Shown here one piece after another: positions 9,524 to 19,504 of a DNA stretch of 64,000 bases (positions are counted from its first letter, which is position 1; every line of letters starts with the position of its first letter). The DNA is from Rickettsiales bacterium (GTDB lineage Bacteria > Bacteroidota > Bacteroidia > Cytophagales > Cyclobacteriaceae): NCBI GenBank assembly GCA_002729235.1, contig PBTY01000006.1:31835-95834 (forward strand), read 5' to 3'. The notes beneath the pieces are model-generated. The model was not told where the DNA came from, searched no databases, and saw nothing but the letters and a program-made list of their open reading frames with translations. The position numbers and the translations under genes were made by a program.

Positions 9524-11017
9524 ATGGGCGTAGTAATCAAGCAAAGTTTTTGGGGGTCGCTTCTGGCTTATTTAGGAGTTGTTATTGGTTTTCTCAATAC
9601 CATATACTTAAGACCACTTTTCCTTGATCTAGATGAAATTGGACTTATCACTATGGTTGTATCCAATGCGTTACTTATTGCTCCATTTGTTGCCGTGGGA
9701 ATGCCAGCTACTTACATCAAGTACTTCCCATATTTTCAACAGGATGAGTTTTTAAATCGACAATTTTTTTCCTTTCAATTAGTGGTAATTATTCTGGCCA
9801 ATATTCTATTGGCGTTGTTAGTTTGGGCTGGTTTTGGGTTCATAGAAAAGTATTATCAAGCTGACTCGTCTGAGTATCTAAACTATGTTTGGATTTCCGT
9901 AATCATCACACTATTTAGTGCAATATTTCTTCAGCTTCATTCCTATTCGAGAACCAAATTAGATGTTGTTCTCCCCAATGGAATAAAGGAAGTTGGTTTC
10001 AGGCTTGGCAGTATAACAGCGATTATCTTGTTGGGATTAAAGCTCATCAGTTTACAGACTACCATCTATCTTTTCGTGGCCATCTACATAATACCGGTAG
10101 TTATTCTATTTTATAATCTTTACAAAAAATACAATCTCCGACTTACATGGTCGTTCAGTCAAATCAAGAAACAATGGATTTCCAAAATGGCCAATTTTGG
10201 TGGATACAGCCTTTTACTTGCAGGTAGTGGATCAATTTACTCCAACATTAGCTTCCTAATGATCCCTGCAATGTTGTCACTTGAAGCAAATGGGATTTAT
10301 TCTACATGCTTTTATATAGGTATTGTCATTGAAATGCCAAAAAGAGCAATGGGGCAGATAGTATCTCCTCTGATTTCTACACATTTTAAAACCAATGATT
10401 TCAAGGAAATCAACAATTTGTATAAGAAGGTATCTCACACGCTTACAATCATATCCATTCTCTTTTTCATCGGCATCCTAAACAATCTATCTGACCTTTT
10501 CAGTTTGATTCCCAAAGGAAGTGTTCTGGCAAATGGATATTACGTAGTATTGTTCATTTCCATCTCAAAAGTGGTGGACTTAGCTTTCAGTATTAACTCA
10601 GAGATTCTGGTTTATTCTAAATTCAAAAAACTCAACCTGTATTATTACGTCATGACTGCCCTCCTCATGCTAGTGCTTAATTATTCATTGATTCCGATAT
10701 ATGGCATTTCCGGAGCAGCATTTGGATTTTTGATTACCACGTTTGTCTTTAACCTACTCAAGTCGATTACACTTAAAATTAAATTAGGGCTATCTCCTTT
10801 CACTAAAAAGCATTTAGGGATTTTGTTGTTTTCATCACTGGTGACTATCACTTTCTACTTTCTTCCATTAACAAACAATGCCCTATGGAATATAATTATT
10901 CGTTCTGTGCTCATGACCATTGTATATGTAGTAGGAGTTTATATTTTTAAGTTTTCTAATGACATTAACAATCTAATCGAAAATCTTGCAAAGAAGTATC
11001 TTAAGATCTCGTTCTGA
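9524..11017 (+). CDS. Polysaccharide flippase (Wzx/MATE-like oligosaccharide exporter)
   Basis: 497 aa, about 12-14 TM; N-terminal GVVIKQSFWGSLLAYLGVVIGFLNTIYLRPLFL typical of Wzx-like flippases. Confidence 0.87.
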   Translation: MGVVIKQSFWGSLLAYLGVVIGFLNTIYLRPLFLDLDEIGLITMVVSNALLIAPFVAVGMPATYIKYFPYFQQDEFLNRQFFSFQLVVIILANILLALLVWAGFGFIEKYYQADSSEYLNYVWISVIITLFSAIFLQLHSYSRTKLDVVLPNGIKEVGFRLGSITAIILLGLKLISLQTTIYLFVAIYIIPVVILFYNLYKKYNLRLTWSFSQIKKQWISKMANFGGYSLLLAGSGSIYSNISFLMIPAMLSLEANGIYSTCFYIGIVIEMPKRAMGQIVSPLISTHFKTNDFKEINNLYKKVSHTLTIISILFFIGILNNLSDLFSLIPKGSVLANGYYVVLFISISKVVDLAFSINSEILVYSKFKKLNLYYYVMTALLMLVLNYSLIPIYGISGAAFGFLITTFVFNLLKSITLKIKLGLSPFTKKHLGILLFSSLVTITFYFLPLTNNALWNIIIRSVLMTIVYVVGVYIFKFSNDINNLIENLAKKYLKISF

Positions 11018-11029
11018 CTACTTTATCAA

Positions 11030-13477
11030 ATGAAAGACTCAATTAAAAAATTTGCTAAGACACATTTACTGGCAATACTTGGTTTTATAGCAATCACTGT
11101 AGCATTGTATTACCCATATTTTGTAGATGGACTTCAAATTAGTCAGCATGATGTTCTACAGGGAAATGGAGCAACGCATCTTCTTGAAGAATATGAAGCG
11201 AATGGTGGAGAAGAGGCTCTTTGGTTATATACAATGTTTAGTGGAATGCCAGCATACCTAAATGGGATGGAATTCTCCATCAATAGTATGCATGTTGTCT
11301 ACAAGATATTCAAGTTAGGAATGCCACATCCAGAAGGGATTACCTTCATTTCCTTCATTTCTTTCTATGTTTTATTGTTAAGTTTTGGCACAAGACCATG
11401 GATAGCTTTTGCTGGAGCAGTTGCATTTGGCTTGAATGGCTTCTCGATTATTGGAATTATGGCTGGTCATAATGCCAAAATTGCTTCTGTAGCACTCATG
11501 CCTCTGGTTCTTGCGGGTATCCACTTAACTTTCAATCATAAAAAGTGGATTGGAGCTGGACTGACCGCCATTGGGTTGGGATTACAACTATATACCAATC
11601 ACTACCAGATAACCTATTACCTTTTATTGATCACCTTAATTTATGGTGCATTTGCTCTTTTCTTTGCGGTTAAGAATGGTCTTCTTAAGCCTTTCGCCAA
11701 TAGTTTATTATGGCTAGTAGGAGCTGCTATTTTGGCTGTGGGATCTAACGCCGGGGATCTTCTGACCATTTCAGAATACAGCAAATATAGTATTCGAGGT
11801 AAATCCGAATTAACTGCCGAATCAGCAGAGTCTGGAGGTCTTGATAAAGAATATGCCTTTAGATATAGTAATGGCATTATGGAACCTCTATTTCTATTTG
11901 TGCCGAATTTTTTTGGAGGCTCTACTCAACAAGAGCTTAGTGAAAACTCCGAGAGTGCTCAGGCATTATTGAAAGCAGGTATGTCCCGAGCTCAAGTAAA
12001 TCAGCAAATAAAAGCACTACCAACCTATTGGGGAGACCAACCTGCTACCGCTCCATATTACGCCGGATCAATTGCCTTCTGTCTTGCCATTGCGGCTATG
12101 TTTTTTTTAAAGAAGGAAGAAAAATGGTGGTTGATAGTTGCAGGAAGTCTAGGTATCATTCTCAGTTGGGGTCATAATCTAGAAAGTGTTAATATTTTCT
12201 TGTTTGACTACCTTCCTGGTTATAACAAATTCCGCGCAGTTACCTTCACTATCATTATCACCTTGATTGCTTTATATATTTTGGCATTTACTGGACTAGA
12301 AAGAATATTTTCGTCGGAATATAATAAGCCATTCTTTCAAAAACTATTAAAAGCTTTTGGTGTAGGTGTTGGTTTTTTAGTTTTACTTATCATTTCTTCT
12401 TGGTTTCTTGGTTTCAAGGCGCCTATTGATGCGCAGTTACCAGATTGGTTAGTGGATCCATTGCGTACTGATAGAGCATCTTTACTGAGATCTGATGCCT
12501 TTAGAGCTTTGTTTTTTGTAATTGCATTTTCTGGCTGTACGATAGCTCTCTTCAAGAGTAAGTTAAAAGCAACCTTAGCGGTTGCTTTACTTATTGGTTT
12601 AATTACATTAGACAATTTCACTTTATCAAAACGGTTTATTAAAAGCGAGATGTTTGAAAAGGCGCCAGCGAAATCCTATTTCGTAGCATCAGAGGCGGAT
12701 CAGGCTATTCTTGATGTCTCAAAACCAGGTGAAAGAGTATTCAATTTGCAAAATCCATTTAATGAAGCTAGAACATCTTACTATCATGAATCAATAGGTG
12801 GATATCATGGCGCTAAATTGAGACGTTATCAGGACATCATTTCGCATAATTTAAACAATGAGCTGAGTGGAATAATTTCGAGTCTTCAGGCAGGCAAACG
12901 TGATTTCTCTAATTTCCCAGTGACCAACATGTTGAATGCTCGATATTTCATGGCCGGAAATTCTAAAAACGCTGTTTTAAGAAACCCCAACGCTCTGGGT
13001 ACGGGCTGGATTGTCGGTCGAACAATTGCCGTGAACAGCGCGGACGATGAAATTGCACAGCTGAATAATTTTGATCCCTCAAAAGAGGCGATCATCGATC
13101 AGACTAAATTCAATCTACCATCGATAAATACTAAAGTAAATGGATCAGTTCAACTCATTTCTAAAACACCGAATGAGCTTATTTACTCTGCTAATCTAAC
13201 AGGTGGTGATGGTTTAGCCATTTTTAGTGAAGTATATTACCCGAAGGGTTGGCATGCTTTTGTAGATGGGGAGGAAATTGACATACTTCGTGCAAATTAC
13301 ATTCTGAGAGCAGTACCTCTCAAAGCTGGTAATCATGAAGTCAAATTTCTATTCGAACCAACATCATATTCACTGGGTAATCAATTAACAACCATTTTTG
13401 GTGTGCTAACTGTTCTGGTATTTATTACCGGAGTTTATATGGAGGCAAAGCAAGAAATAATTCCAAAAAGTGAATAA
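11030..13477 (+). CDS. YfhO-family integral membrane protein (GT-C-like)
   Basis: 815 aa multi-TM; FGLNGFSIIGIMAGHNAKIASVALMPLVLAGIHL; C-terminal SEVYYPKGWHAFVDGEEIDILRANYILRAVPLKAGNHEVKFLFEP. Confidence 0.9.
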   Translation: MKDSIKKFAKTHLLAILGFIAITVALYYPYFVDGLQISQHDVLQGNGATHLLEEYEANGGEEALWLYTMFSGMPAYLNGMEFSINSMHVVYKIFKLGMPHPEGITFISFISFYVLLLSFGTRPWIAFAGAVAFGLNGFSIIGIMAGHNAKIASVALMPLVLAGIHLTFNHKKWIGAGLTAIGLGLQLYTNHYQITYYLLLITLIYGAFALFFAVKNGLLKPFANSLLWLVGAAILAVGSNAGDLLTISEYSKYSIRGKSELTAESAESGGLDKEYAFRYSNGIMEPLFLFVPNFFGGSTQQELSENSESAQALLKAGMSRAQVNQQIKALPTYWGDQPATAPYYAGSIAFCLAIAAMFFLKKEEKWWLIVAGSLGIILSWGHNLESVNIFLFDYLPGYNKFRAVTFTIIITLIALYILAFTGLERIFSSEYNKPFFQKLLKAFGVGVGFLVLLIISSWFLGFKAPIDAQLPDWLVDPLRTDRASLLRSDAFRALFFVIAFSGCTIALFKSKLKATLAVALLIGLITLDNFTLSKRFIKSEMFEKAPAKSYFVASEADQAILDVSKPGERVFNLQNPFNEARTSYYHESIGGYHGAKLRRYQDIISHNLNNELSGIISSLQAGKRDFSNFPVTNMLNARYFMAGNSKNAVLRNPNALGTGWIVGRTIAVNSADDEIAQLNNFDPSKEAIIDQTKFNLPSINTKVNGSVQLISKTPNELIYSANLTGGDGLAIFSEVYYPKGWHAFVDGEEIDILRANYILRAVPLKAGNHEVKFLFEPTSYSLGNQLTTIFGVLTVLVFITGVYMEAKQEIIPKSE

Positions 13478-13509
13478 TTCATTAGCCATGACCTTCCAAT
13501 TTTGATTTC

Positions 13510-14406
13510 ATGAAACAACTCTTTTACAAACTGATATATCAACCAACTTTTAATTTCGTCCTCAGGAATTTAAATAAGCTTCTATATCCATTGTTGCCGA
13601 AGCAAATCACTTTACCTCCATCTGGTGTGATAACCATCAATGTGGAAAATAAACCATTGAAATTGCTCACCAATCAAACAAATTATTTAACCCAGCTAGT
13701 GTTTTGGAATGGATATCAAAATTTTGAGTATACGCCTATTTTTACCGATTTAATTAAAAACATCAATTGCTTTTTTGACATTGGTGCCAACATAGGATAC
13801 TATAGTTTACTGGCAGCTCACCTTAATCCTAAAATGACAATCATTGCTTTTGAGCCAGCAGCAGGTCCTCTACATTATTTGAAGGAAAACGTTAGAAAAA
13901 ATCAATTTAACAACATCAAAATTGAAGGTTTAGCACTTTCCGACAAATTGGGTGAAATAACCTTCTATACTGTGGAATCAGAAAAATACCATTTTATCAA
14001 ACACAATCTTGCCGGCGAAGGAAATGCCGGATCCAAAACTACGGAGAGAAATTTCGTGAAAAACACTGTAACTTCTACAACTCTATCAACATACATTGAA
14101 CAAAATCAAGTGGGCGCTATCGATTTAATAAAGATTGACACAGAAGGAACTGAGCACATTATTTTAGGAAATGGCAGAGAGGTACTGGAAGACCACAAAC
14201 CCATTATAATATGTGAAACTCTCTTTGATAAAATAGAAAATCAGTTAGACGATCTTCTTTCATCATATGGCTATGAGTTTTACAACCATGTATCTGGAGG
14301 ACTTCAGCAGGTTGAAACAATTAAAAGAAATCAGGATAATGGAGTAACCAATTGTTTTTTTGTGCACCCTGATAAGAAAAAACTTATAGAGCCATATATA
14401 ATATAA
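13510..14406 (+). CDS. FkbM-family methyltransferase
   Basis: CFFDIGANIGYYSLLAA SAM motif, AFEPAAGPLHYLKENV, LIKIDTEGTEHIILGNG FkbM signature. Confidence 0.9.
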   Translation: MKQLFYKLIYQPTFNFVLRNLNKLLYPLLPKQITLPPSGVITINVENKPLKLLTNQTNYLTQLVFWNGYQNFEYTPIFTDLIKNINCFFDIGANIGYYSLLAAHLNPKMTIIAFEPAAGPLHYLKENVRKNQFNNIKIEGLALSDKLGEITFYTVESEKYHFIKHNLAGEGNAGSKTTERNFVKNTVTSTTLSTYIEQNQVGAIDLIKIDTEGTEHIILGNGREVLEDHKPIIICETLFDKIENQLDDLLSSYGYEFYNHVSGGLQQVETIKRNQDNGVTNCFFVHPDKKKLIEPYII

Positions 14407-14434
14407 TTATTTGCACTAACCATAACTGAACCTC

Positions 14435-15094
14435 ATGGGAATATTAAGTAAAACGTTTAGAAAAATTTTCTATAACCCCAAGGAAAAAAGACATGAATTG
14501 GTTGGTCCTGGGAAATTGTGGAAGTTAAAAAGAGATTTCCAAATAAATTTCTTGAAATCGCAGGGCCTAAAAACTACAGATAATTTTCTAGACATAGGAT
14601 GTGGGACATTACGTGGGGGCATCCCTTTAATCCAATACTTGAATAAAGGATTATACTCTGGCATAGATGTTAGAGAAATTGCTATAAGAGAGGCAAAAAA
14701 GGAGCTCATTGATGAGAAACTTATTGATAAAAACCCTAAAATTATATTATTTAACAAGTTCAATGAGTTGACTTTTGAAGATAAATTTGACGTTATCCTC
14801 GCCTTTGCTGTTCTCTTTCATCTTGAAGATCATATTTTGAAAGATTGTCTAGAGTTTGTAAAACAGAACTTAAAGCCAAATGGTAAATTTTACGCTAATA
14901 TTTATCCTGCTGCTAAAAGTGATGGAAAATGGCTGGATTTTCCCGTGGTTTTTAGAAGTTTAGATTTTTACCAGAAGCATGCTGAACAAAATCAATTGTC
15001 TATTAAAGTAATTGATACCATGGAAAATCTTGGACATATTACGAATATGCCGGGTGATCAACAAGTTATGTTAGAATTCTCACACTCCAATTAA
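14435..15094 (+). CDS. Class I SAM-dependent methyltransferase
   Basis: DNFLDIGCGTLRGGIPLIQYL motif I; DVILAFAVLFHLEDHILKDCL. Confidence 0.85.
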   Translation: MGILSKTFRKIFYNPKEKRHELVGPGKLWKLKRDFQINFLKSQGLKTTDNFLDIGCGTLRGGIPLIQYLNKGLYSGIDVREIAIREAKKELIDEKLIDKNPKIILFNKFNELTFEDKFDVILAFAVLFHLEDHILKDCLEFVKQNLKPNGKFYANIYPAAKSDGKWLDFPVVFRSLDFYQKHAEQNQLSIKVIDTMENLGHITNMPGDQQVMLEFSHSN

Positions 15095-15101
15095 AGACTA
15101 A

Positions 15102-16049
15102 TCAATCACTTAAATCATAATCATACTTAGAGGCTAATTTTCCTAGGCTCTTCCTTATCAAACGTAATTCAGCTTCATTTAATTTACCTCTCCATTTATT
15201 CAAAGAACTAGTGTTAATTGGATTATTCAGGTTCTGGTGATATTCCAGATTTGATACTCCCATTGCATCAATGTGTTCAGAAAAACTGAATATGTCAGGA
15301 TCATAATTATATCCTAAAAAACTCAACACCTTGTCCATACTCTCCTCCGGAAAAGAAACTAAATCTTTGTAATGAATCAACAACACATCCTTCTTCTTAC
15401 GCTTTAAATACTCATACATTCTAATGCTATCTTTCCATTTCCAAATAGCATGATTGATGTTGCTGGCAGGGTGGTCCTTCATTTTTGAATAAGAGTAAAC
15501 TACCTCTCTAGGATCTCGTATCAAATAAATAAATTTTGCCCTTGGAAATTCTTCACTGATTAGTTTAGAATGATGAGTCATAAGTGGTGAATTATCTCCC
15601 ACGCTTTCTATAAGGTATTTACCAAGTGTATTTCCATAATTTAGAAATACTCGCTTAGTAATATTCTCATATGACAAAGGGGTTTTTAGTAAATCGTATT
15701 TACCTTTTTGCAATTGATCAAATGTAACAGTCCAATTAACCGTATTCCCAGGCTTAGTGTAAGCAGCAAATAACCTATCAACAAACAAATTATCACTCAT
15801 ATTTCTAGATAATTGCCATTCCATTGCATAGTAAGGAAGAACAAACTGCTCTGGCGGGATAAAAATTTTAGCGTGTTCATTCAATATAGCTGAGAGAAGA
15901 GTACTTCCGTTTCTGCCAGAACCCATGATAAAAAAGAAAGACGTATCGGAAATGGAATTTATGTTACGATCTCCCAGCACCAACTTAATCATATTAATTA
16001 GCCCAGGAACTAACCATCGATATTTAATGTATTGTATTTTTGAATTCAA
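15102..16049 (-). CDS. PAPS-dependent sulfotransferase family protein
   Basis: FFIMGSGRNGSTLLSAILNEH 5'-phosphosulfate loop; FIYLIRDPREVVYSYSKMK; LLIHYKDLVSFPEESMDKVLSFLG. Confidence 0.87.
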   Translation of the reverse strand: MNSKIQYIKYRWLVPGLINMIKLVLGDRNINSISDTSFFFIMGSGRNGSTLLSAILNEHAKIFIPPEQFVLPYYAMEWQLSRNMSDNLFVDRLFAAYTKPGNTVNWTVTFDQLQKGKYDLLKTPLSYENITKRVFLNYGNTLGKYLIESVGDNSPLMTHHSKLISEEFPRAKFIYLIRDPREVVYSYSKMKDHPASNINHAIWKWKDSIRMYEYLKRKKKDVLLIHYKDLVSFPEESMDKVLSFLGYNYDPDIFSFSEHIDAMGVSNLEYHQNLNNPINTSSLNKWRGKLNEAELRLIRKSLGKLASKYDYDLSD

Positions 16050-17065
16050 TGAATAATCTGTTTAATCTGGTTGATTCTAGATTCGATAGGATATTCAATC
16101 TCAATATGTTCTGAAACATTACAGTTCACACTTAATTCAGCACTTAAGGCTTCATCTATTTTCATCTCCAATTCTTTTGCAGACCTTCTAGTCACAATGT
16201 ATCCATATGGTCCACTTATTTGTGGTAAAACATTCACATTAGATACGACAGGTATACATCCACATAGCATCGCCTCGCATAATGCACATCCAAACCCCTC
16301 ATAAATTGATAATTGTAAATAATAACGACACTTTCCGTACAAATCTTTTAACTGATCAGAATTGAGTCTACCAAGAAAACGAACATTTCCAGGACAATCA
16401 TCGATACCATTATGTCCAGCTATGAAGAATTCACAATCTGTAAATATTTGTGAAATCTCTAAAATTAAATCAAGGCCCTTTCGCCTTTCCTGACCATGTC
16501 CAATAACTGACACAAAAGTTTTTTCTACTTTAATTACTTCTTTGGATTTAATCCAAAAATTAAGATCAAAACCATTAGGTATAACTTTATAAGGAGTCTT
16601 CAAATCCGGAATTATCATTTGGATGCCGAGTGATCTCTTATTATTATCATAATAATCATTCTCTGTAAACATTAGTGAATCACTTACAGGTAAAAGCATC
16701 GTACATTTTTCGTATGACTTCCTACAAAACCAACCAATTGGAAAACTTTTTAAATACCCATAATTGATCTCATCAAAAGAAACGCTATCTGTCCCATTTA
16801 AAATAATATAAGAATCTTGCTTTTTTAATCGGGACACTAAAACCCCAATGTAAGAATGGTAGCCACCAAAAGAAATTAATATTGGGGCTTTGGACTCTTT
16901 TAATAGCCACCAAAAAAGTTTCGATATATATAAGGGCAGCAAAAATTTATTTGGAACCTTAAAAAAGTATGACGTAACTTGAAACTCCTTTTTCAACCAT
17001 TCAATATCCTGAAGTACAAATGCTGATTTACCTGGTGCAATATAAATTAACTTCCTTTTACCCAT
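16046..17065 (-). CDS. Glycosyltransferase (GT4-like)
   Basis: VIPNGFDLNFW; VIGHGQERRKGLDLIL; YLQLSIYEGFGCALCEAMLCGCIPVVSNV. Confidence 0.87.
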   Translation of the reverse strand: MGKRKLIYIAPGKSAFVLQDIEWLKKEFQVTSYFFKVPNKFLLPLYISKLFWWLLKESKAPILISFGGYHSYIGVLVSRLKKQDSYIILNGTDSVSFDEINYGYLKSFPIGWFCRKSYEKCTMLLPVSDSLMFTENDYYDNNKRSLGIQMIIPDLKTPYKVIPNGFDLNFWIKSKEVIKVEKTFVSVIGHGQERRKGLDLILEISQIFTDCEFFIAGHNGIDDCPGNVRFLGRLNSDQLKDLYGKCRYYLQLSIYEGFGCALCEAMLCGCIPVVSNVNVLPQISGPYGYIVTRRSAKELEMKIDEALSAELSVNCNVSEHIEIEYPIESRINQIKQIIH

Positions 17066-17076
17066 TTAGAACTCAC

Positions 17077-17949
17077 CTAATCACCAATCAAGTTATTCAC
17101 TCTTTCGTTGCTGTCGTGAAAATAATCTGCAATCCTTTCCTTTTGATCTTTAGTATAAAAAAACTTTCTAGCAGAAATTAATTTTAGAAAATATGGATCC
17201 AAAATAACGGCAAAAATTTTCCAAATATTTTTCGAAGAAATCCTATTCCAAATCAATTGATTTGGTCTTTCACTATTGAATGTGAAATGGTTAAGAATTC
17301 TCAAAACCTGTATACTTAAATTACTAAGAGATTTATTTGATCTAATCGACACGTCAAGTTCAATGCCAGAATCTAAGAACTTACTCAACTCAGATTCGAA
17401 CCTATTCTTATCTACCTTCAACCATTCATTTCTTAGAATAAGGACATTTTCTGATCCAAAAACATTTTGGTATACTGATATTAACAAATCATACTTTAAA
17501 TAATCAAGATGGAAAGCTCTGAGATAAGGGTTCCATTTAAGGTCCAGGTTCAAAAAATCTCGAAATCCCATTACTCCTCCCTGAACCACATATTGGCGAT
17601 ACATTGAATCAACCAAACTCACCTGATCTCTTATTGTAATGATCACCTTATCGAATCCTAATTGTTTAAGTCTTTCTGGAATAGCTGACCTACCTAAACC
17701 TTTAAACTTAAAAGGAGCACCAGAAAGTGTTTCGTACGAAGCAAGATTATTCCCTTCTTTAGAGAATAGACTCAATCGCTTTTCAACCAATTTTTTATCA
17801 TAATCCAAATCATCAAGGTATATAAGGTCCATAAAAATCTGATGACTTTGATGATAATCGATAAAATTCCAATTCTTCAGTTTTGGAAAAACATTCCATT
17901 GAAGAAAAGTTGTCCCTGTCTTAGGATATCCAATATGGACTACATTCAT
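17077..17949 (-). CDS. Sulfotransferase domain protein
   Basis: N-terminal VVHIGYPKTGTTFLQWNVFPKL 5'-PSB loop; VIITIRDQVSLVDSMYRQYV. Confidence 0.85.
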   Translation of the reverse strand: MNVVHIGYPKTGTTFLQWNVFPKLKNWNFIDYHQSHQIFMDLIYLDDLDYDKKLVEKRLSLFSKEGNNLASYETLSGAPFKFKGLGRSAIPERLKQLGFDKVIITIRDQVSLVDSMYRQYVVQGGVMGFRDFLNLDLKWNPYLRAFHLDYLKYDLLISVYQNVFGSENVLILRNEWLKVDKNRFESELSKFLDSGIELDVSIRSNKSLSNLSIQVLRILNHFTFNSERPNQLIWNRISSKNIWKIFAVILDPYFLKLISARKFFYTKDQKERIADYFHDSNERVNNLIGD

Positions 17950-19043
17950 GATTCAAACCTATTAACAACATCTGAAATGAACTTCACTGATCCGTTTGTT
18001 AGTTCTGGATACATTGGTATTGAGACAATCTCACCAGATAGCTTATGAGAAATAGCAAACTTCTCTTCGCTATTCTCTTGATAAGAGTATGCTTTTGTCA
18101 ACGGAAGAGGTGTTGGATAATGTATCGCACATCCAATCCCTTTGTTCCCAATTACAGTCATCAGGTGGTCCCTCTTTAAAGATCTAATCACATAAAGATG
18201 ATAAGCATGGTAATAACCATCCACCTTCACAGGTTTTACAATGTCTTCATCAAGGTACTGATCATACCATTGAGCAACCTGATTTCTTGCTTGAACCCAT
18301 TGATCCAGATATGGAAGTTTGGCTTTCAATATTGCTGCCTGCATCGTATCCATCCGGCTGTTTCTACCGATAATTTGATGATCATGCTTTGAGAGCTGTC
18401 CATGATTACCAATCATTCTACAATGACGGGCGAGCTCATCATTGTTCGTCACTATACCACCAGCATCGCCGTACGCACCCAGGTTTTTACCTGGATAAAA
18501 ACTGAAAGAAGCCGCGTGTCCAAATGTTCCCACTTTCTTCCCATTGATTGAAGCACCGTGGGCCTGTGCACAATCTTCTATAACTTTCAACTTGTATTGT
18601 CTTGCAATATTCAGAATGTCCTCCATGCGTGCTGGCATACCGTACAAATGAACAGGTATAATTGCTTTTGTTCTATTCGTAATTGCAGCAAGAATCAAGG
18701 ATGGATCAATGGTATATTCATCCTCCAAGACATCCACAAAAACAGGTTCAGCACCCACATTGTTAACCACCTCAGCGGTAGAAATCCAACTATTCGCTGG
18801 TACTAATACCTCATCTCCTGGACCAACACCCATAGCTTTCAGGATGATTTCCATGGAATCTGTCCCATTAGCACAGGCAACACAATGCTTCAAACCTATA
18901 TATTCGGCAAAAGCTATTTCGAACTCAGAAACAATACCCCCACCAATAAAACTGGTATTGTTGATTACACCTGCAATAGCCCTGTCAATCTCTTCTTTTA
19001 TCGACTCATACTGAGCTTTCAGATCCACAAATGGAATTTTCAT
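17946..19043 (-). CDS. DegT/DnrJ/EryC1/StrS sugar aminotransferase (WbpE-like)
   Basis: IPFVDLKAQYESIKEEID; VACANGTDSMEIILKAMGVGPGDEVLVPANSWISTAE; FSFYPGKNLGAYGDAGGIVTN PLP-lysine region. Confidence 0.92.
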   Translation of the reverse strand: MKIPFVDLKAQYESIKEEIDRAIAGVINNTSFIGGGIVSEFEIAFAEYIGLKHCVACANGTDSMEIILKAMGVGPGDEVLVPANSWISTAEVVNNVGAEPVFVDVLEDEYTIDPSLILAAITNRTKAIIPVHLYGMPARMEDILNIARQYKLKVIEDCAQAHGASINGKKVGTFGHAASFSFYPGKNLGAYGDAGGIVTNNDELARHCRMIGNHGQLSKHDHQIIGRNSRMDTMQAAILKAKLPYLDQWVQARNQVAQWYDQYLDEDIVKPVKVDGYYHAYHLYVIRSLKRDHLMTVIGNKGIGCAIHYPTPLPLTKAYSYQENSEEKFAISHKLSGEIVSIPMYPELTNGSVKFISDVVNRFES

Positions 19044-19045
19044 TT

Positions 19046-19504
19046 TTATCTAATTTTTCTAGCAGGATTGCCTGCATACACCCCCACCTCTGTGATGTCC
19101 TTTGTTACTACAGAACCCGCCCCGATCACCACATGATCGATAATGCTTACCGGCAAAATAGTAGCATTGGATCCAATAGAAACGTGGTTACCAATTTTGG
19201 TAGCTTTCCACATGGTCTGATCTCCCCCAGCTGGTCCTCCTTTTTGAAACAAATCATTGATAAACATCACTCCATGACCAATGAAGCAATGGTCTCCTAT
19301 CTCAACCAACTCACATATAAAACTATGTGATTGAACTTTACTCTCTTTGCCAATAGCAACGTTCTTTTGGATTTCCACAAATGGTCCAATGAAGCATTGA
19401 TCACCAATAGAACAACCGTATAAATTCACCGGCTTAATCACCTTGACATTTTTGCCGAAAGAAACATTCTTTATCCCTGATTCATGAAAGATTGGTTCAG
19501 CCAT
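19046..19504 (-). CDS. Left-handed beta-helix N-acetyltransferase (WbpD-like)
   Basis: Hexapeptide repeats ending GAGSVVTKDITEVGVYAGNPARKIR; start trimmed to MAEPIF (ORF track starts at 19528). Confidence 0.88.
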   Translation of the reverse strand: MAEPIFHESGIKNVSFGKNVKVIKPVNLYGCSIGDQCFIGPFVEIQKNVAIGKESKVQSHSFICELVEIGDHCFIGHGVMFINDLFQKGGPAGGDQTMWKATKIGNHVSIGSNATILPVSIIDHVVIGAGSVVTKDITEVGVYAGNPARKIR

